Origin: Prauserella alba
GTDB taxonomy: Bacteria > Actinomycetota > Actinomycetes > Mycobacteriales > Pseudonocardiaceae
Direction: 5' to 3'
Assembly: GCF_024171735.1 (NCBI RefSeq)
Contig: NZ_JAMTCH010000004.1
Coordinates: 1-64,000 of the forward strand
DNA: 64,000 nucleotides
Positions 38,008-48,416 of this stretch are shown here, piece by piece. Every line of letters starts with the position of its first letter. The stretch's first letter is position 1. The position numbers and the translations under genes are program-made. The notes below the pieces were generated by a model. It did no database searches and had not been told where the DNA came from. It saw nothing but the letters and a program-made list of their open reading frames with translations.

Positions 38008-39144
38008 TCAGCTGTCATCGCCATGTCCCCCGGCCTCCAAGACCATCCGCGCCAGTGTTTCGTCGGCCGCGCCGTGTCCCAACCCGACGGCGGCCGCGCT
38101 CATCTTCGCGAGCCGCTCGGCGTCGGTCACCAGCGGGACCACCTGTTCGGCGATCGCCTCCGGTGTCAGCGCGTCGTCCGCGATCAGCAGGCCGGCGCCG
38201 GCGTGCACCGCGGGTTCGGCGTTGAGCGCCTGCTCGCCGTTGCCGTGCGGCAGCGGGACGAACACCGCCGGCAGACCGACGGCGGACACCTCGGCGACCG
38301 TCATCGCTCCCGATCGGCACAGCACCAGGTCCGCCGCGGCGTAGGCGAGGTCCATCCGCTCCAGGTACGGCACCGGCACGTACGGCGGGGCGCCGGCGAA
38401 TTCGCGTACCGCGACGGAGTTCTTCGGGCCGTGTGCGTGCAGCACGCCCACACCGGCCTCGGCGAACGTCTGCGCGGCACCGGAGACCGCCTCGTTGATC
38501 GACCGTGCGCCCTGCGATCCGCCGAAGGCCAGCACGGTCGGCGCGTCGGGGTCGAGCCCGAAGTGGGCGCGCGCCTCGGCGCGCAGCGCGGCGCGGTCGA
38601 GGGACGTGATCGAGTGCCGCAGCGGGATACCCACGACCTCGGCGCCGGGCAGCGGCGTCCCCGGCACGGCCGCGGCGACCTTCGCGGCGAGCCTGGCGCC
38701 GATCTTGTTGGCGAGGCCCGGATGTTTGTTGGCCTCGTGGACGACAATGGGTGTCCGACCGCGGGCCGCCAGGTAGGCGGGCAGCGCGACGTAGCCGCCG
38801 AACCCGACGACGACGTCGGCGCCGACACGGTCGAGCACCTCGCGGGTGCGGCGAACCGCGTCACGCACCTTCAGCGGGAGCCGCAGCAGCTCCGCCGTGG
38901 GCTTGCGCGGCATCGGCACCGGCGGGATCAGCTCCAGCGGGTAACCGCGGTCCGGCACCAGCGTGGTCTCCAGGCCGCGCTCCGTGCCCAGCGCGACGAC
39001 CGTGGCGTCCGGCCGGAGCCGCGTGACGGCGTCGGCCAGTGCGAGCGCGGGCTCGATGTGGCCGGCCGTGCCGCCCCCTGCGACCACAACCGTCGGTGCG
39101 GTGCGTGCCGGTGTCTTCTGCGCACCGGTGTCGGGCTGGCTCAC
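38008..39144 (-). CDS. murG: UDP-GlcNAc:lipid I N-acetylglucosaminyltransferase
   Basis: Makes lipid II on the inner face of the membrane. The 378-residue GT28 enzyme has the G loops [18 protein letters not shown] and [13 protein letters not shown], the hydrophobic membrane patch, and the UDP-GlcNAc site [12 protein letters not shown] and [14 protein letters not shown]. The start overlaps the ftsW stop by 4 bp (ATGA), so it is translationally coupled to the lipid II polymerase partner. Confidence 0.96.
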   Translation of the reverse strand: MSQPDTGAQKTPARTAPTVVVAGGGTAGHIEPALALADAVTRLRPDATVVALGTERGLETTLVPDRGYPLELIPPVPMPRKPTAELLRLPLKVRDAVRRTREVLDRVGADVVVGFGGYVALPAYLAARGRTPIVVHEANKHPGLANKIGARLAAKVAAAVPGTPLPGAEVVGIPLRHSITSLDRAALRAEARAHFGLDPDAPTVLAFGGSQGARSINEAVSGAAQTFAEAGVGVLHAHGPKNSVAVREFAGAPPYVPVPYLERMDLAYAAADLVLCRSGAMTVAEVSAVGLPAVFVPLPHGNGEQALNAEPAVHAGAGLLIADDALTPEAIAEQVVPLVTDAERLAKMSAAAVGLGHGAADETLARMVLEAGGHGDDS

Positions 39145-40706
39145 CTGCGTCCTCTCCGTGTCGATCGACTGGTTCCCGTGGAGCGGTCCGGTTTCGGCCT
39201 GCGCGGTCCGCCACGCGCCGGTTCACCCCGGCTGCGGCGACCGTACTCCGGCGCCGAGCCGCGGCGGTCGGGCGTCGAGGCCGACCGTGCCCCGCGCGTG
39301 GCGGGCCTGCCTGCTTTGGCGCCGGACGACCGTGTGCCGCCCTGACCACGGCCACCGCCCCTCGAGCCACCGCCCCTCGAACCGCCGCGCCGGGTGGCCG
39401 GCGGCCGGTACGGGTCCGGCGCGGGCAACCGCATCAGACGCCCGAACTTACCGGGCCCCTGGGTGCGCAACGCCGCCACGGCCTCCGGTTCGTGCCGCGC
39501 GCAGTTGGCGAGGAGGCCGAACAACAGCATCGTCACCAGCAGCGAGGTACCGCCGTAGGAGATCATCGGCAGTGTCACGCCGGTGACGGGAAGCAACCCG
39601 ACGACGTAACCGATGTTGATGGCGGCCTGCGACACGATCGACACCGTCAGCGTCCCGGCGACGATCCGGATCCACGGGTCCAGGTTACGCATCGCGATGC
39701 GGAGGCCGACGAAGGTCAGCAGCCCGAACAGGCCGATCACGACGATGCAGCCGACGAACCCGAGCTCCTCCCCGATCAGCGCGAAGATGAAGTCGTGTTG
39801 CACGTTCGGCAGGTACATCCATTTCGACTGGCCCTGCCCGAGCCCCTTGCCGAACAGCCCGCCGTCGGCGAGGGCGTACAGCGCCTGGTTGGCCTGCATC
39901 CCCTTGCCGAGCGGGTCGGCGTCGGGGTTGAGGAACGTCATGACCCGGTCGAGCCGGTAGTCGGCGATCAGTGCGAGCACCACCGCCCCCGCGATACCGG
40001 AGGTCAGCACGATGGCGAACAGCCGCTTCGGCGCACCCGCGAACCACAACAGCGCGACGAGCACGATGCCGAGCGGCACGGTGCCGCCGAGGTCGGGCTG
40101 GGCCATGACGAGGGCGCACATCAACAGCGCCCCTGGCACCACCGGCACCAGCAGGTGCCGCCACTGATGGAGCACCTGATACTTGGTCACCAGGATGTGG
40201 GCTCCCCACAGGGTGAGCACGACCTTGCCGAGCTCCACCGGTTGCAGCGAGAGCGGCCCGAGGACGAACCAGCCCTGCGAACCGTTCTGTTCGGTGCCCA
40301 GTGGGGTGAGCACGAGCGCGAGCAGGCCCAGCGCGACCACCATCGCGGCGGGCGAGAGGGTCCGGATCCGCGGCAGCGGAATGCGCACACCGAGCCAGAA
40401 CACGACCGCGCCGACGGCCACGAACACCAGGTGCCGCTGGAAGAGCGCGTACACGCTGCTCGCGTTGCCCGGATCGTAGGACGACACCGACGACGCCGAC
40501 AGCACCATCACGGTGCCGAGGACCACGAGCAGCCCGCACACGGCGAGGATCAGGTGGAAGTCGGCGAGCGGGCGGGACAGCCACGCGGTCAGCGCGCTGC
40601 GAACCGCCGCGAATCCGCGTTCGGTGCGCCTCCTCCTCCGGTTCCGCTCTTCGCTCCGCCGGGCGGAGTCGGCGGAACCGGATCGGCTCTCGTCAATCGC
40701 CGTCAC
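39141..40706 (-). CDS. ftsW: Peptidoglycan polymerase FtsW (SEDS family) with basic C-terminal tail
   Basis: A SEDS glycosyltransferase for septal peptidoglycan. The 521-residue protein has about 10 membrane helices between 45 and 425, with SEDS motifs [52 protein letters not shown] (shown in part) and [12 protein letters not shown]. The last 90 residues are Arg/Gly/Ser-rich ([15 protein letters not shown]), a basic low-complexity tail likely to contact other divisome proteins or lipids. The GTG start at 40706 overlaps murD by 14 bp. Its usual partner FtsI is not encoded in this window. Confidence 0.95.
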   Translation of the reverse strand: MTAIDESRSGSADSARRSEERNRRRRRTERGFAAVRSALTAWLSRPLADFHLILAVCGLLVVLGTVMVLSASSVSSYDPGNASSVYALFQRHLVFVAVGAVVFWLGVRIPLPRIRTLSPAAMVVALGLLALVLTPLGTEQNGSQGWFVLGPLSLQPVELGKVVLTLWGAHILVTKYQVLHQWRHLLVPVVPGALLMCALVMAQPDLGGTVPLGIVLVALLWFAGAPKRLFAIVLTSGIAGAVVLALIADYRLDRVMTFLNPDADPLGKGMQANQALYALADGGLFGKGLGQGQSKWMYLPNVQHDFIFALIGEELGFVGCIVVIGLFGLLTFVGLRIAMRNLDPWIRIVAGTLTVSIVSQAAINIGYVVGLLPVTGVTLPMISYGGTSLLVTMLLFGLLANCARHEPEAVAALRTQGPGKFGRLMRLPAPDPYRPPATRRGGSRGGGSRGGGRGQGGTRSSGAKAGRPATRGARSASTPDRRGSAPEYGRRSRGEPARGGPRRPKPDRSTGTSRSTRRGRR

Positions 40707-42090
40707 CGAGGCGTTCCCGTCTCAGCACGTCGACGGCAGTCGTGAACGCCTCGCCCCTCGCCGCGTAGTCGCGGAACATGTCCAGCGACGCCGCCGCGGG
40801 CGCCAGCACCACCGTGTCGCCCGCCGTTGCGAGCGCGTGAGCCGCGTTCACCGCCGATGTCATGGGCTCATGGTCACCCGGATCGACGCGTGTGACGGGA
40901 ACATCGGGCGCGTGTCGCGCAACAGCGGCGCCGATCACGTCCGCGTCGACGCCGAGCAGGACCACACCGCGTAGCCGGGCCGCCACCCCGTGCACGAGTT
41001 CGTCGACGGACGCGCCTTTGAGCTGGCCGCCCGCGATCCAGACGACACCGTCCTGCGCGAGCAGCGAACCGGTGGCGGCGTGCGGGTTGGTGGCCTTCGA
41101 ATCGTTGACGTAGCGGACCCCGTCGATCTCCCCTGCGACGACCGCACGGTGCGCGCCGGGGGTGAAGGTGCGCAGGCCTTCGGCGACCGCGGCGGACGGG
41201 ACGCCGTGGGCGCGCGCCAAGGCGGCGGCGGCGAGGGCGTTGGCGACGTTGTGCGGACCGATGGGCCGGACGTCGGCGAGCGTGGCCAGTTCCTCGGCGC
41301 CCTGGACGGGGTCGCCGACGTAGGCGCGGTCGACGAGCAGGTCCTCGACGATGCCGAGCTCACCGGGACGCGGGGTGTCGAGGCGGAACCCGACGCGACG
41401 CGCACCCTCGGGTGCGTACTCGTCGGCGAGGCGCTGCGACCACTCCTCACCCACGTTGTGCACGACCGTCGCCGAACGAGCGTGCACACTGCCCTTCGCG
41501 GCGGCGTAGGCGTCGAGACCACCGTGCCAGTCGAGGTGGTCCTCCGCGACGTTCAGCACGACGGAGGCGCGCGGGGCGAGGGTGTCCGACCAGTGCAGCT
41601 GGAAGCTGGACAGTTCGACCGCCAGCACGTCGTGACCCGCGCGGACGGCGTCGAGGACGGCGAAGCCCACGTTCCCGCAGGCCACGGCGTCGGCGCCGGC
41701 GGCGCGCAGCACGGACTCGAGCATGCCGACGGTGGTGGTCTTGCCGTTGGTCCCGGTCACGACCAGCCACACGGGCGGGCGCTCGCGCTCCTGCCCGAGC
41801 CGCCAGGCCAGTTCGACGTCACCGATCACCTCGAGACCGGCCTCCGCCGCTGCCTGCAGCAGCGGCGCCGTCGGCCGCCAGCCGGGGCTGGTCACGACCA
41901 GACGGGTGCCTTCGGGCGGCGCGTCGAGCCCGGGCTCCAGGGTGGCACCGAGCCCGTCGAGTTCGGCGAGCCGCTGCGCGTTGCCGTCGGTCACGGTCAC
42001 GTCGGCGCCGAGCTCGGTCAGCGCCTCGGTCACCGACCGGCCGGTCACTCCGGCGCCTGCGACCAGGACCCGCGTTCCAGCCAGCTTCAC
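40693..42090 (-). CDS. murD: UDP-N-acetylmuramoyl-L-alanine--D-glutamate ligase
   Basis: Adds D-Glu to UDP-MurNAc-L-Ala. The 465-residue Mur ligase shows VLVAGAGVTGRSVTEAL at the start, the ATP loop VVTGTNGKTTTVGML, ELSSFQLHW, NVAEDHLDWHG, and the C-terminal NDSKATNPHAA and WIAGGQLKG motifs. The start is a GTG at 42090, 4 bp after mraY. It overlaps ftsW. Confidence 0.96.
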   Translation of the reverse strand: MKLAGTRVLVAGAGVTGRSVTEALTELGADVTVTDGNAQRLAELDGLGATLEPGLDAPPEGTRLVVTSPGWRPTAPLLQAAAEAGLEVIGDVELAWRLGQERERPPVWLVVTGTNGKTTTVGMLESVLRAAGADAVACGNVGFAVLDAVRAGHDVLAVELSSFQLHWSDTLAPRASVVLNVAEDHLDWHGGLDAYAAAKGSVHARSATVVHNVGEEWSQRLADEYAPEGARRVGFRLDTPRPGELGIVEDLLVDRAYVGDPVQGAEELATLADVRPIGPHNVANALAAAALARAHGVPSAAVAEGLRTFTPGAHRAVVAGEIDGVRYVNDSKATNPHAATGSLLAQDGVVWIAGGQLKGASVDELVHGVAARLRGVVLLGVDADVIGAAVARHAPDVPVTRVDPGDHEPMTSAVNAAHALATAGDTVVLAPAAASLDMFRDYAARGEAFTTAVDVLRRERLGDGD

Positions 42091-42094
42091 CGTC

Positions 42095-43180
42095 TCAGCC
42101 CCCGCCGAGACCGAGCTGTTCGCTGTAGAACAGGCCGAGACCGAACATGCAGCACACCGCCGAGAGCAACCAGAAGCGGATAATGACCGTCGTCTCGGCC
42201 CACCCGGAGAGCTCGAAATGGTGATGGAACGGCGCCATGCGGAACAGCCGCTTGCGGGTGGTCCGGAAGACCGCGATCTGCAGCACCACCGACACCATCT
42301 CGACCACGAACAGACCGCCGATGACGATGGCGAGCAGCTCGGTGCGCGTCGTCATCGACAGGCCCGCGATGAGGCCACCGAGCGCGAGCGACCCGGTGTC
42401 GCCCATGAAGATCTTCGCCGGTGCGGCGTTCCACCACAGGAACCCGACACACGCACCGGCCGCCGCCGCGGCCACCACGGCGAGATCGAGCGGGTCCCGC
42501 ACGTCGTAACACGCGGCCTGCGGCGTCTCGACACAGCTCAGCCGGGCCTGCCAGAACGCGATCACCACGTAGGTGACCAGCACCATCGCGCCCGCGCCGC
42601 CCGCGAGGCCGTCGAGCCCGTCGGTGAAGTTCACCGCGTTCGACCACGCCGAGATCAGCAGGTAGCAGAACAGGATGAACACCGGGACCGGGAGGAAGAT
42701 CAGCGACAGGTCCCGCACGTACGACAGGTGCTGTGAGGCGGGTGCCAGGCCGTCGTCGTTGACGAACTGCAGCGCCAGGATGCCGAACACGACCGCGACG
42801 AGCAGCTGGCCGACCAGCTTGGCCGTCTTGTTGAGGCCGAGGTTGCGCTGCTTGCGGATCTTGATGAAATCGTCGAGGAAACCCACGAGGCCGAGCCCGA
42901 CGGACAGGAACAACACGAGCAGACCGGACGCCGTCGGCCCGGAGTTCGACGAGTCCCGCAGCACGTCGACCAGGTGCGCCACGAAGTACGCGACGACCAT
43001 CGCCACGATGATCGCCACGCCGCCCATCGTCGGGGTGCCGCGCTTGGACCGGTGCCCTTCAGGCCCTTCCTCACGGATCTCCTGCCCGAAGCCCTGCTTC
43101 GAGAACAGCCTGATCAGGTACGGGGTGAACAGGATGGAGATCAGCAGCCCCACCGAGGCCGCGATCAGGATGCTGATCAC
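42095..43180 (-). CDS. mraY: Phospho-N-acetylmuramoyl-pentapeptide transferase
   Basis: Makes lipid I from UDP-MurNAc-pentapeptide and undecaprenyl phosphate in the membrane. The 361-residue protein has about ten membrane helices and the family motifs [17 protein letters not shown] (catalytic Asp pair), [13 protein letters not shown] and the histidine triplet APFHHHFE. The GTG start overlaps the murF stop by 4 bp (GTGA), which indicates coupled translation. Confidence 0.96.
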   Translation of the reverse strand: MISILIAASVGLLISILFTPYLIRLFSKQGFGQEIREEGPEGHRSKRGTPTMGGVAIIVAMVVAYFVAHLVDVLRDSSNSGPTASGLLVLFLSVGLGLVGFLDDFIKIRKQRNLGLNKTAKLVGQLLVAVVFGILALQFVNDDGLAPASQHLSYVRDLSLIFLPVPVFILFCYLLISAWSNAVNFTDGLDGLAGGAGAMVLVTYVVIAFWQARLSCVETPQAACYDVRDPLDLAVVAAAAAGACVGFLWWNAAPAKIFMGDTGSLALGGLIAGLSMTTRTELLAIVIGGLFVVEMVSVVLQIAVFRTTRKRLFRMAPFHHHFELSGWAETTVIIRFWLLSAVCCMFGLGLFYSEQLGLGGG

Positions 43181-44649
43181 TGGGTGCCCTCCAGCTCGGT
43201 GCCCTCCAGCAACGCGTCGGCCACGCGCCACATCTCGGCGACCTTGGAGGCCTTCACCAGGACCACGTCGTCGGGACGCAGTTCGTCGCGCAGCAGGGCG
43301 ACGGCCGCGTCGGTGTCGGGAACCAGAACCGACTCCTCTCCCCAAGAACCTTCGTGGCTGGCACCGGTGTGCATCGGGGCGGCCGCGTCTCCGACCACCA
43401 CGAGCCTGCTGATGTTCAGGCGCACCGCGAGCCTGCCGATCTCGTCGTGCGCGGACACGCTATCGGTACCCAGTTCGCCCATCTCCGACAGGACCGCCCA
43501 TGATCGCCTGCCCTCGCTCCGGGTCATCGACGCGAGCGTCTTGAGCGCGGCCTTCATCGACTCGGGGTTGGCGTTGTACGAGTCGTTGAGCACCGTGACG
43601 CCGTCGGCGCGCGTGGTGACCTCCATGCGCCGGGCGGAGCGGCGCTCGGCCCCGGACAGCCGGGCGGCAACCTCGGCGACGGGCGTACCGAGTTCGAGCG
43701 CGATCGCCGCGGCGGTGAGGGCGTTGCCGACGTGGTGCTCGCCGTGCAACGACAGCGTCACATCGGCCGTGCCCTGCGGGGCGACCAGCCGGAACGACGC
43801 CCGCGCCTGGTCGTCGAGGCGGACGTCCTCGGCCCGCACCGTCGCCTCGGCGCTCTCGCCGACGAACACGACGCGCGCCGAGGTGCGGGAGGCCATGGCG
43901 GCGACCAGCGGGTCGTCGGCGTTGAGCACGGCGACGCCGTCGGCGGGCAGCGCCTCCACCAGCTCGCCCTTCGTCTGCGCGATGCCCTCGCGGGAGCCGA
44001 ACTCGCCGACGTGCGCGGTGCCGACGTTGAGGACCGCACCGATCGTCGGGGGCGCGATCCGCGCCAGCTCGGCGATGTGACCGGGACCGCGGGCCGACAG
44101 CTCCAGCACGAGGTTGCGCGTCGCGGCGTCGGCGCGCAACGCGGTCCAGGGATGGCCCAGCTCGTTGTTGAACGACCCCGGCGGCGCGATCGTCGGGCCG
44201 AGCGGTTCGAGCAGCTGCGCGATGAGGTCCTTGGTCGAGGTCTTGCCGGACGACCCGGTGACGCCGACGACCGTCATCCCGGCCTCGGTCAGCCGGAGGA
44301 CGACGTGCCTGGCCAGCTTGCCGAGCGCCGCGAGCACCGCGGCGCCCGACCCGTCGCTGTCGCCCGCCAGCGCCATGGCGTTCGCCGGTGCGGCCTCGAC
44401 CGGCGGTGCGATCACGGCGGGGGCGTCGACCGCACGGCCCGCGAGCACACCGGCGGCACCGTCGGCGACGGCCTTCGCGGCGAACTCGTGCCCGTCGACT
44501 CGTTCACCGGGCAGTGCGACGAACAGCCCGCCCTCGGTGAGCCTGCGGGAGTCGAACTCCACCGACGCCGTCACGCGCTCGGTGCCCTCGGCACGGTGAA
44601 GCCGGCCGCCGGTCACCTCGGCGATCTCGGCCATGCTCATCTCGATCAC
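43177..44649 (-). CDS. murF: UDP-MurNAc-tripeptide--D-alanyl-D-alanine ligase
   Basis: Adds D-Ala-D-Ala to the stem tripeptide. The 490 residues show the MurF N-domain ([28 protein letters not shown], shown here in part), the ATP loop [24 protein letters not shown], and [15 protein letters not shown] in the C-terminal half. The GTG at 44649 overlaps murE by 4 bp; an ATG three codons on is an alternative start. Confidence 0.95.
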   Translation of the reverse strand: MIEMSMAEIAEVTGGRLHRAEGTERVTASVEFDSRRLTEGGLFVALPGERVDGHEFAAKAVADGAAGVLAGRAVDAPAVIAPPVEAAPANAMALAGDSDGSGAAVLAALGKLARHVVLRLTEAGMTVVGVTGSSGKTSTKDLIAQLLEPLGPTIAPPGSFNNELGHPWTALRADAATRNLVLELSARGPGHIAELARIAPPTIGAVLNVGTAHVGEFGSREGIAQTKGELVEALPADGVAVLNADDPLVAAMASRTSARVVFVGESAEATVRAEDVRLDDQARASFRLVAPQGTADVTLSLHGEHHVGNALTAAAIALELGTPVAEVAARLSGAERRSARRMEVTTRADGVTVLNDSYNANPESMKAALKTLASMTRSEGRRSWAVLSEMGELGTDSVSAHDEIGRLAVRLNISRLVVVGDAAAPMHTGASHEGSWGEESVLVPDTDAAVALLRDELRPDDVVLVKASKVAEMWRVADALLEGTELEGTQ

Positions 44650-46280
44650 ACGCTCACCTCGAGTCTGTCGCGGATGGCGGCCGCGAGTTCATCCCTGTCG
44701 GAGAAGGGATGCACCACGCCCGCGATGTTCTGCCCGCTCTCGTGTCCTTTGCCCGCCACGAGCACGACGTCGCCGGGAGTCGCCTCGGCCACGGCGGCGA
44801 CGATGGCCTCCCTGCGGTCGCCGATCTCCCGGATCTCGCCGGCCTGGGCCGAGTCCACGGCCCTGGCGCCCTGCAGCATCTCCGCCCTGATCGCGGCGGG
44901 GTCCTCGCTGCGCGGATTGTCGTCGGTGACGATGACCAGCTCACTGCCGCGCACGGCCGCCTCGCCCATGACGGGCCGTTTGGCGGTGTCCCGGTCGCCG
45001 CCGCATCCGAGCACCGTGATGATGCGCCCGTGCGTGCCGGCCCGCAGCGCGCGCAGCGCTTCCCTGACGGCCGCGGGCTTGTGCGCGTAGTCCACCACCG
45101 CGGCGAACGGCTGGCCCAGCGCGACGCGTTCCATCCGGCCCGGCACCTCGACGGCGGCCAGCCCCGCCACGATCGCGTCGAGCGGGACGCCTGCCGTGTC
45201 GAGGATCGCCGCGGCCAGGGTCGCGTTGGCGACGTTGAACTCCCCCGGCAGCGGGATACTGGCCCGTGCGGTGCGCCCGTCCGGCCCGTGGAGGGTGAAG
45301 GCCTGTTCCCCCGTGGGCGTCGTGGCGATGTCGCTCGCCCGCCACGTGGCGTCCACACCCGGTTCGGTGGCGACCGTGACCGTCTGCGGGGTGACGAGCC
45401 TGCGGCCCCATTCGGCGTCGACGACCACGACCTCGCTCGTCGACCGGCCGTCGAACAGCAGCGACTTCGCCGCGAAGTAGTCGTCCATGTCGCGGTGGAA
45501 GTCGAGGTGGTCCTGCGACAGGTTCGTGAACGCCCCCACGGTGAACCGCGTGCCGTTCACCCGCCCGAGGCTCAGCGCGTGGCTGGAGACCTCCATCGGC
45601 ACGTGCGTCACGCCCTGCTCGACCATGAGCGCGAACAGCGCCTGCAGGTCCGGTGCCTCCGGCGTGGTGAAAGCGCTGGAGAGACGTTCGCCCGAGACGC
45701 GGGTCTCGACCGTTCCGATGAGACCGGTGGTGTGGCCCGCCGCGCGCAGCCCCGCTTCGACCAGGTACGCCGTGGTGGTTTTGCCCGATGTGCCCGTGGT
45801 TCCGAGGACGTTGAGCGTCAGCGACGGTTCGCCGTAGATCCAGGCTGCGATCTCGCCGAGTACCGCACGCGGCTCGGAATGCACGAGCACGGGCAGCTCG
45901 GTGTCGGCGATCGCGGGACGTTCGGTGCCCGCCTCGTCGGTGAGGATCGCGGCGGCGCCCGCGGCGATCGCGTCGGCGGCGAAATCGGCACCGTGCACCC
46001 GCGCGCCGGGCAGCGCGGCGAACAGGTCACCCGGCCGCACGTCCTGCCCACGCAGGGTCGCCCCCGTCACCGTCACCTCGGGCGCGGACGGGTCGGCGAG
46101 CAGGCGGGAACCGGAGCGCGCCACGAGCGTCGTCACGGGAACCGGTTCGGTGTACGCGGGCCGCGGCGGACCGGTGCGACCCGGCGGCGCCGCGGGCGGA
46201 CCGGACACACCGGACGCAGCACCACCGGACTCCGCGGGACCGGGCGCCGCGCCACCGCGCTCGTCCTTGTTGACAGACAC
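44646..46280 (-). CDS. murE: UDP-MurNAc-L-Ala-D-Glu--meso-diaminopimelate ligase
   Basis: Adds the third stem-peptide residue. The 544 residues contain the MurE core with ATP loop TGTSGKTTTAYLV, HVPMEVSSHAL, NLSQDHLDFH, and DDNPRSEDP, the pattern that marks meso-diaminopimelate use. The first 45 residues are a Pro/Gly/Ala-rich extension not needed by the fold. The start is a GTG at 46280; an internal start nearer the core cannot be excluded. It is the first wall gene of the cluster here: the genes that normally precede murE (ftsI, ftsL, rsmH, mraZ) are missing, and 181 bp upstream lies a steroid flavoprotein gene. Confidence 0.95.
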   Translation of the reverse strand: MSVNKDERGGAAPGPAESGGAASGVSGPPAAPPGRTGPPRPAYTEPVPVTTLVARSGSRLLADPSAPEVTVTGATLRGQDVRPGDLFAALPGARVHGADFAADAIAAGAAAILTDEAGTERPAIADTELPVLVHSEPRAVLGEIAAWIYGEPSLTLNVLGTTGTSGKTTTAYLVEAGLRAAGHTTGLIGTVETRVSGERLSSAFTTPEAPDLQALFALMVEQGVTHVPMEVSSHALSLGRVNGTRFTVGAFTNLSQDHLDFHRDMDDYFAAKSLLFDGRSTSEVVVVDAEWGRRLVTPQTVTVATEPGVDATWRASDIATTPTGEQAFTLHGPDGRTARASIPLPGEFNVANATLAAAILDTAGVPLDAIVAGLAAVEVPGRMERVALGQPFAAVVDYAHKPAAVREALRALRAGTHGRIITVLGCGGDRDTAKRPVMGEAAVRGSELVIVTDDNPRSEDPAAIRAEMLQGARAVDSAQAGEIREIGDRREAIVAAVAEATPGDVVLVAGKGHESGQNIAGVVHPFSDRDELAAAIRDRLEVSV

Positions 46281-46461
46281 GCGGGAAGGTTACCCACGCC
46301 CGCGGCGACGCCACTCAGCGGTCGCCGGCAGCCGCCGACGTCCGGCGTCGCCTGCTGCCCTGCCGACCGATGGCACCCCTACGGCACCGGATCCGGCCAC
46401 CGCCACCGCGCCCTGCGAGGCCGTCGTCCCGCGGCGAGGTCACCCCTATGAAGCTGGGTCC

Positions 46462-48225
46462 CTATGAAGCGGCGTCCGTGTTCGCGTCCTGCGGCTCGGC
46501 GACGGTGCCGGCTCCGGCCGCGGTGCCGGCCGCAGCCAGATCCTCGGCCGCCAGATAGCCGAAGACCATCGCCGGGCCGATCGTCGCCCCGGGCCCGGCG
46601 TAGGTACGGCCCATCACGGCGGCGCTGGTGTTCCCCGCCGCGTAGAGCCCGCCGATCGCCGAACCGTCCTCGCGCAGCACGCGCGCCCGCGTGTCCGTGC
46701 GCACACCGCCCTTCGTGCCGAGGTCACCCGGCACCATCTTCACGGCGTAGAACGGCGCCTGGGCCAGCTCGCCGAGGCTCGGGTTGGGACGATTCCGCGG
46801 ATCACCGTAGTAGTGGTCGTAGCGGCTCCGGCCACGGCCGAACTCGGCGTCCTCGCCCGCCCTCGCGTACTCGTTGAAGCGTTCCACTGTGGATTCGAGC
46901 GCATCGGCGGGCACGCCCATCTTCTCGGCCAGCGCCCCCACCGACGACGCCTGCACCACGACGCCGTGCTTGTACCAGCGCCCCGGCAACGGCTGGCGGG
47001 GGCCGAGGCCGGTGAACATGTACCGGTTGCGGTACCGCTGGTCGAACACCAGCCAGGTCGGGATGTTCTCGCCGGGGCCGTCGCCGCGACCCTGGTCGCC
47101 GCCGTACATCGCGTGCACGGCGTCCACGTAGGGCGCGGACTCGTTCACGAACCGGCGGCCGTGCTCGTTCACCATGATGCTGCCGGGCCGGGACCGTTCG
47201 GCCAGGGCGAACCACGGCCCACCGGGCAGCGGGATCGACGGACCCCACCAGGCGTCGTCCATCAGGTCCACCGCCGCACCCACGGCCGTCGCCGCGGTGA
47301 TGGCGTCGCCCGTGTTGGCCTGGGCACCGACCGTCCATTCCGTACCGATGGGGGCGCGCTGGTGCTGCTCGCGCATCGCCGCGTTCCGCTCGAATCCACC
47401 CGCGGCGAGCACCACTCCGCAGCGGGCGCGCACCACGGTCTCCTCGCCGTCACGGTCGACGACGACGCCGGTCACGCGGCCGCCCGAGGTCTCCAGGCGC
47501 GACAGCGGCCGGTCGAGCCTGACCTCGACACCGGCACGGCGGACGCCGATCCGGAGCGCGGCCGCGATCGCCTGCCCCATGACCAGCTGGCGCTTGCCCA
47601 GCAACAGCCCTCCGAGCCAGCGCACGCCGAGGCTCAGCAACGTCAACAGGCCCCGCGGGTGGCGGGCGATCAGGCTCAGCCACCGGTAGTCGGCCTGCCC
47701 GAGCGGCACGCCGAGCGGCGGCGCGCTGTACGGCGGTTCGAGCCGATCGCGATCCTCGCCGAGCAGCCGGGCGTCGACGGGCTTCGGCTCGGCCGAGCGG
47801 CCTGCCGCCTTCCCGCCGGGCGCTTCCGGGTAGTAGTCCGAGTAGCCGCGCACCCAGCGCAGCCGCAACGGCGTGGTCCGTTCGACGAACGACAGTACGG
47901 CGGGCCCGTGTTCGAGATACGCGTCGATACGTTCCGGCTCGGCCGCCTCCCCCACGATGGCGTGCAGGTACTCGCGGGCGGCCTCCGGCGTGTCCGGCAC
48001 GCCCGCTCGCCGCAGCGCGTCGTTGCCGGGAACCCACACACCACCGCCCGACCGGGCGGTGGACCCGCCGAAGGCGGCCGCCTTCTCCAACACCACGGTG
48101 GACAGCCCGAGATGCGCGGCGCGTAACGCCGCGGTCAGCCCGGCCGCACCGCTGCCGACCACGACGACGTCGAACTCCTCCGCGCCGTCCCGCGGCTCGG
48201 CTCCGGCCTTCCGCTCGCCCGTCAC
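46462..48225 (-). CDS. kstD: 3-ketosteroid delta-1-dehydrogenase-like flavoprotein
   Basis: Probably introduces the C1-C2 double bond into 3-ketosteroid ring A. The 587-residue protein has the FAD site DVVVVGSGAAGLTAAL near 21-36 and VVLEKAAAFGGSTARSGGG, and the KstD C-terminal signature RTYAGPGATIGPAMVFGYLAA split here as YAGPG and TIGPAM, whose Tyr and Gly correspond to catalytic residues of the family. The GTG start overlaps the ferredoxin stop by 4 bp. It is the last gene of a three-gene operon preceded by a KstR-like palindrome. Which steroid it oxidises, and whether an acyl-CoA side chain is present, cannot be told. Confidence 0.85.
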   Translation of the reverse strand: MTGERKAGAEPRDGAEEFDVVVVGSGAAGLTAALRAAHLGLSTVVLEKAAAFGGSTARSGGGVWVPGNDALRRAGVPDTPEAAREYLHAIVGEAAEPERIDAYLEHGPAVLSFVERTTPLRLRWVRGYSDYYPEAPGGKAAGRSAEPKPVDARLLGEDRDRLEPPYSAPPLGVPLGQADYRWLSLIARHPRGLLTLLSLGVRWLGGLLLGKRQLVMGQAIAAALRIGVRRAGVEVRLDRPLSRLETSGGRVTGVVVDRDGEETVVRARCGVVLAAGGFERNAAMREQHQRAPIGTEWTVGAQANTGDAITAATAVGAAVDLMDDAWWGPSIPLPGGPWFALAERSRPGSIMVNEHGRRFVNESAPYVDAVHAMYGGDQGRGDGPGENIPTWLVFDQRYRNRYMFTGLGPRQPLPGRWYKHGVVVQASSVGALAEKMGVPADALESTVERFNEYARAGEDAEFGRGRSRYDHYYGDPRNRPNPSLGELAQAPFYAVKMVPGDLGTKGGVRTDTRARVLREDGSAIGGLYAAGNTSAAVMGRTYAGPGATIGPAMVFGYLAAEDLAAAGTAAGAGTVAEPQDANTDAAS

Positions 48226-48416
48226 TCGGACTCGTCCAGCGACAGCGCGGCCTTCGGGCACGACTCGACGGCCTGCAGGATCCGGCCGCGGTTCTCGGCA
48301 TCCGGGTCCGCCTTGAGGATCAGGTTCTCGTCCTCGTCCAGTTCGAACACGTCGGGGGCGACCGCCTCACAGATTCCGTTCGATTCGCACAGGTCCCAGT
48401 CGACGACGATCCTCAC
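48222..48416 (-). CDS. Small 3Fe-4S-type ferredoxin
   Basis: A 64-residue electron carrier. DLCESNGICEAVAPDVFELDE and the later AVESCPKAALSL give three cysteines in the spacing of single-cluster actinobacterial ferredoxins, with a fourth ligand position not Cys, so a 3Fe-4S cluster is likely. Such ferredoxins often serve cytochrome P450 or Rieske steroid oxygenases. Here it is overlapped at both ends (4 bp each) by the two ketosteroid dehydrogenase genes, so all three are translated together; it may carry electrons from one of these flavoproteins. Confidence 0.88.
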   Translation of the reverse strand: MRIVVDWDLCESNGICEAVAPDVFELDEDENLILKADPDAENRGRILQAVESCPKAALSLDESE

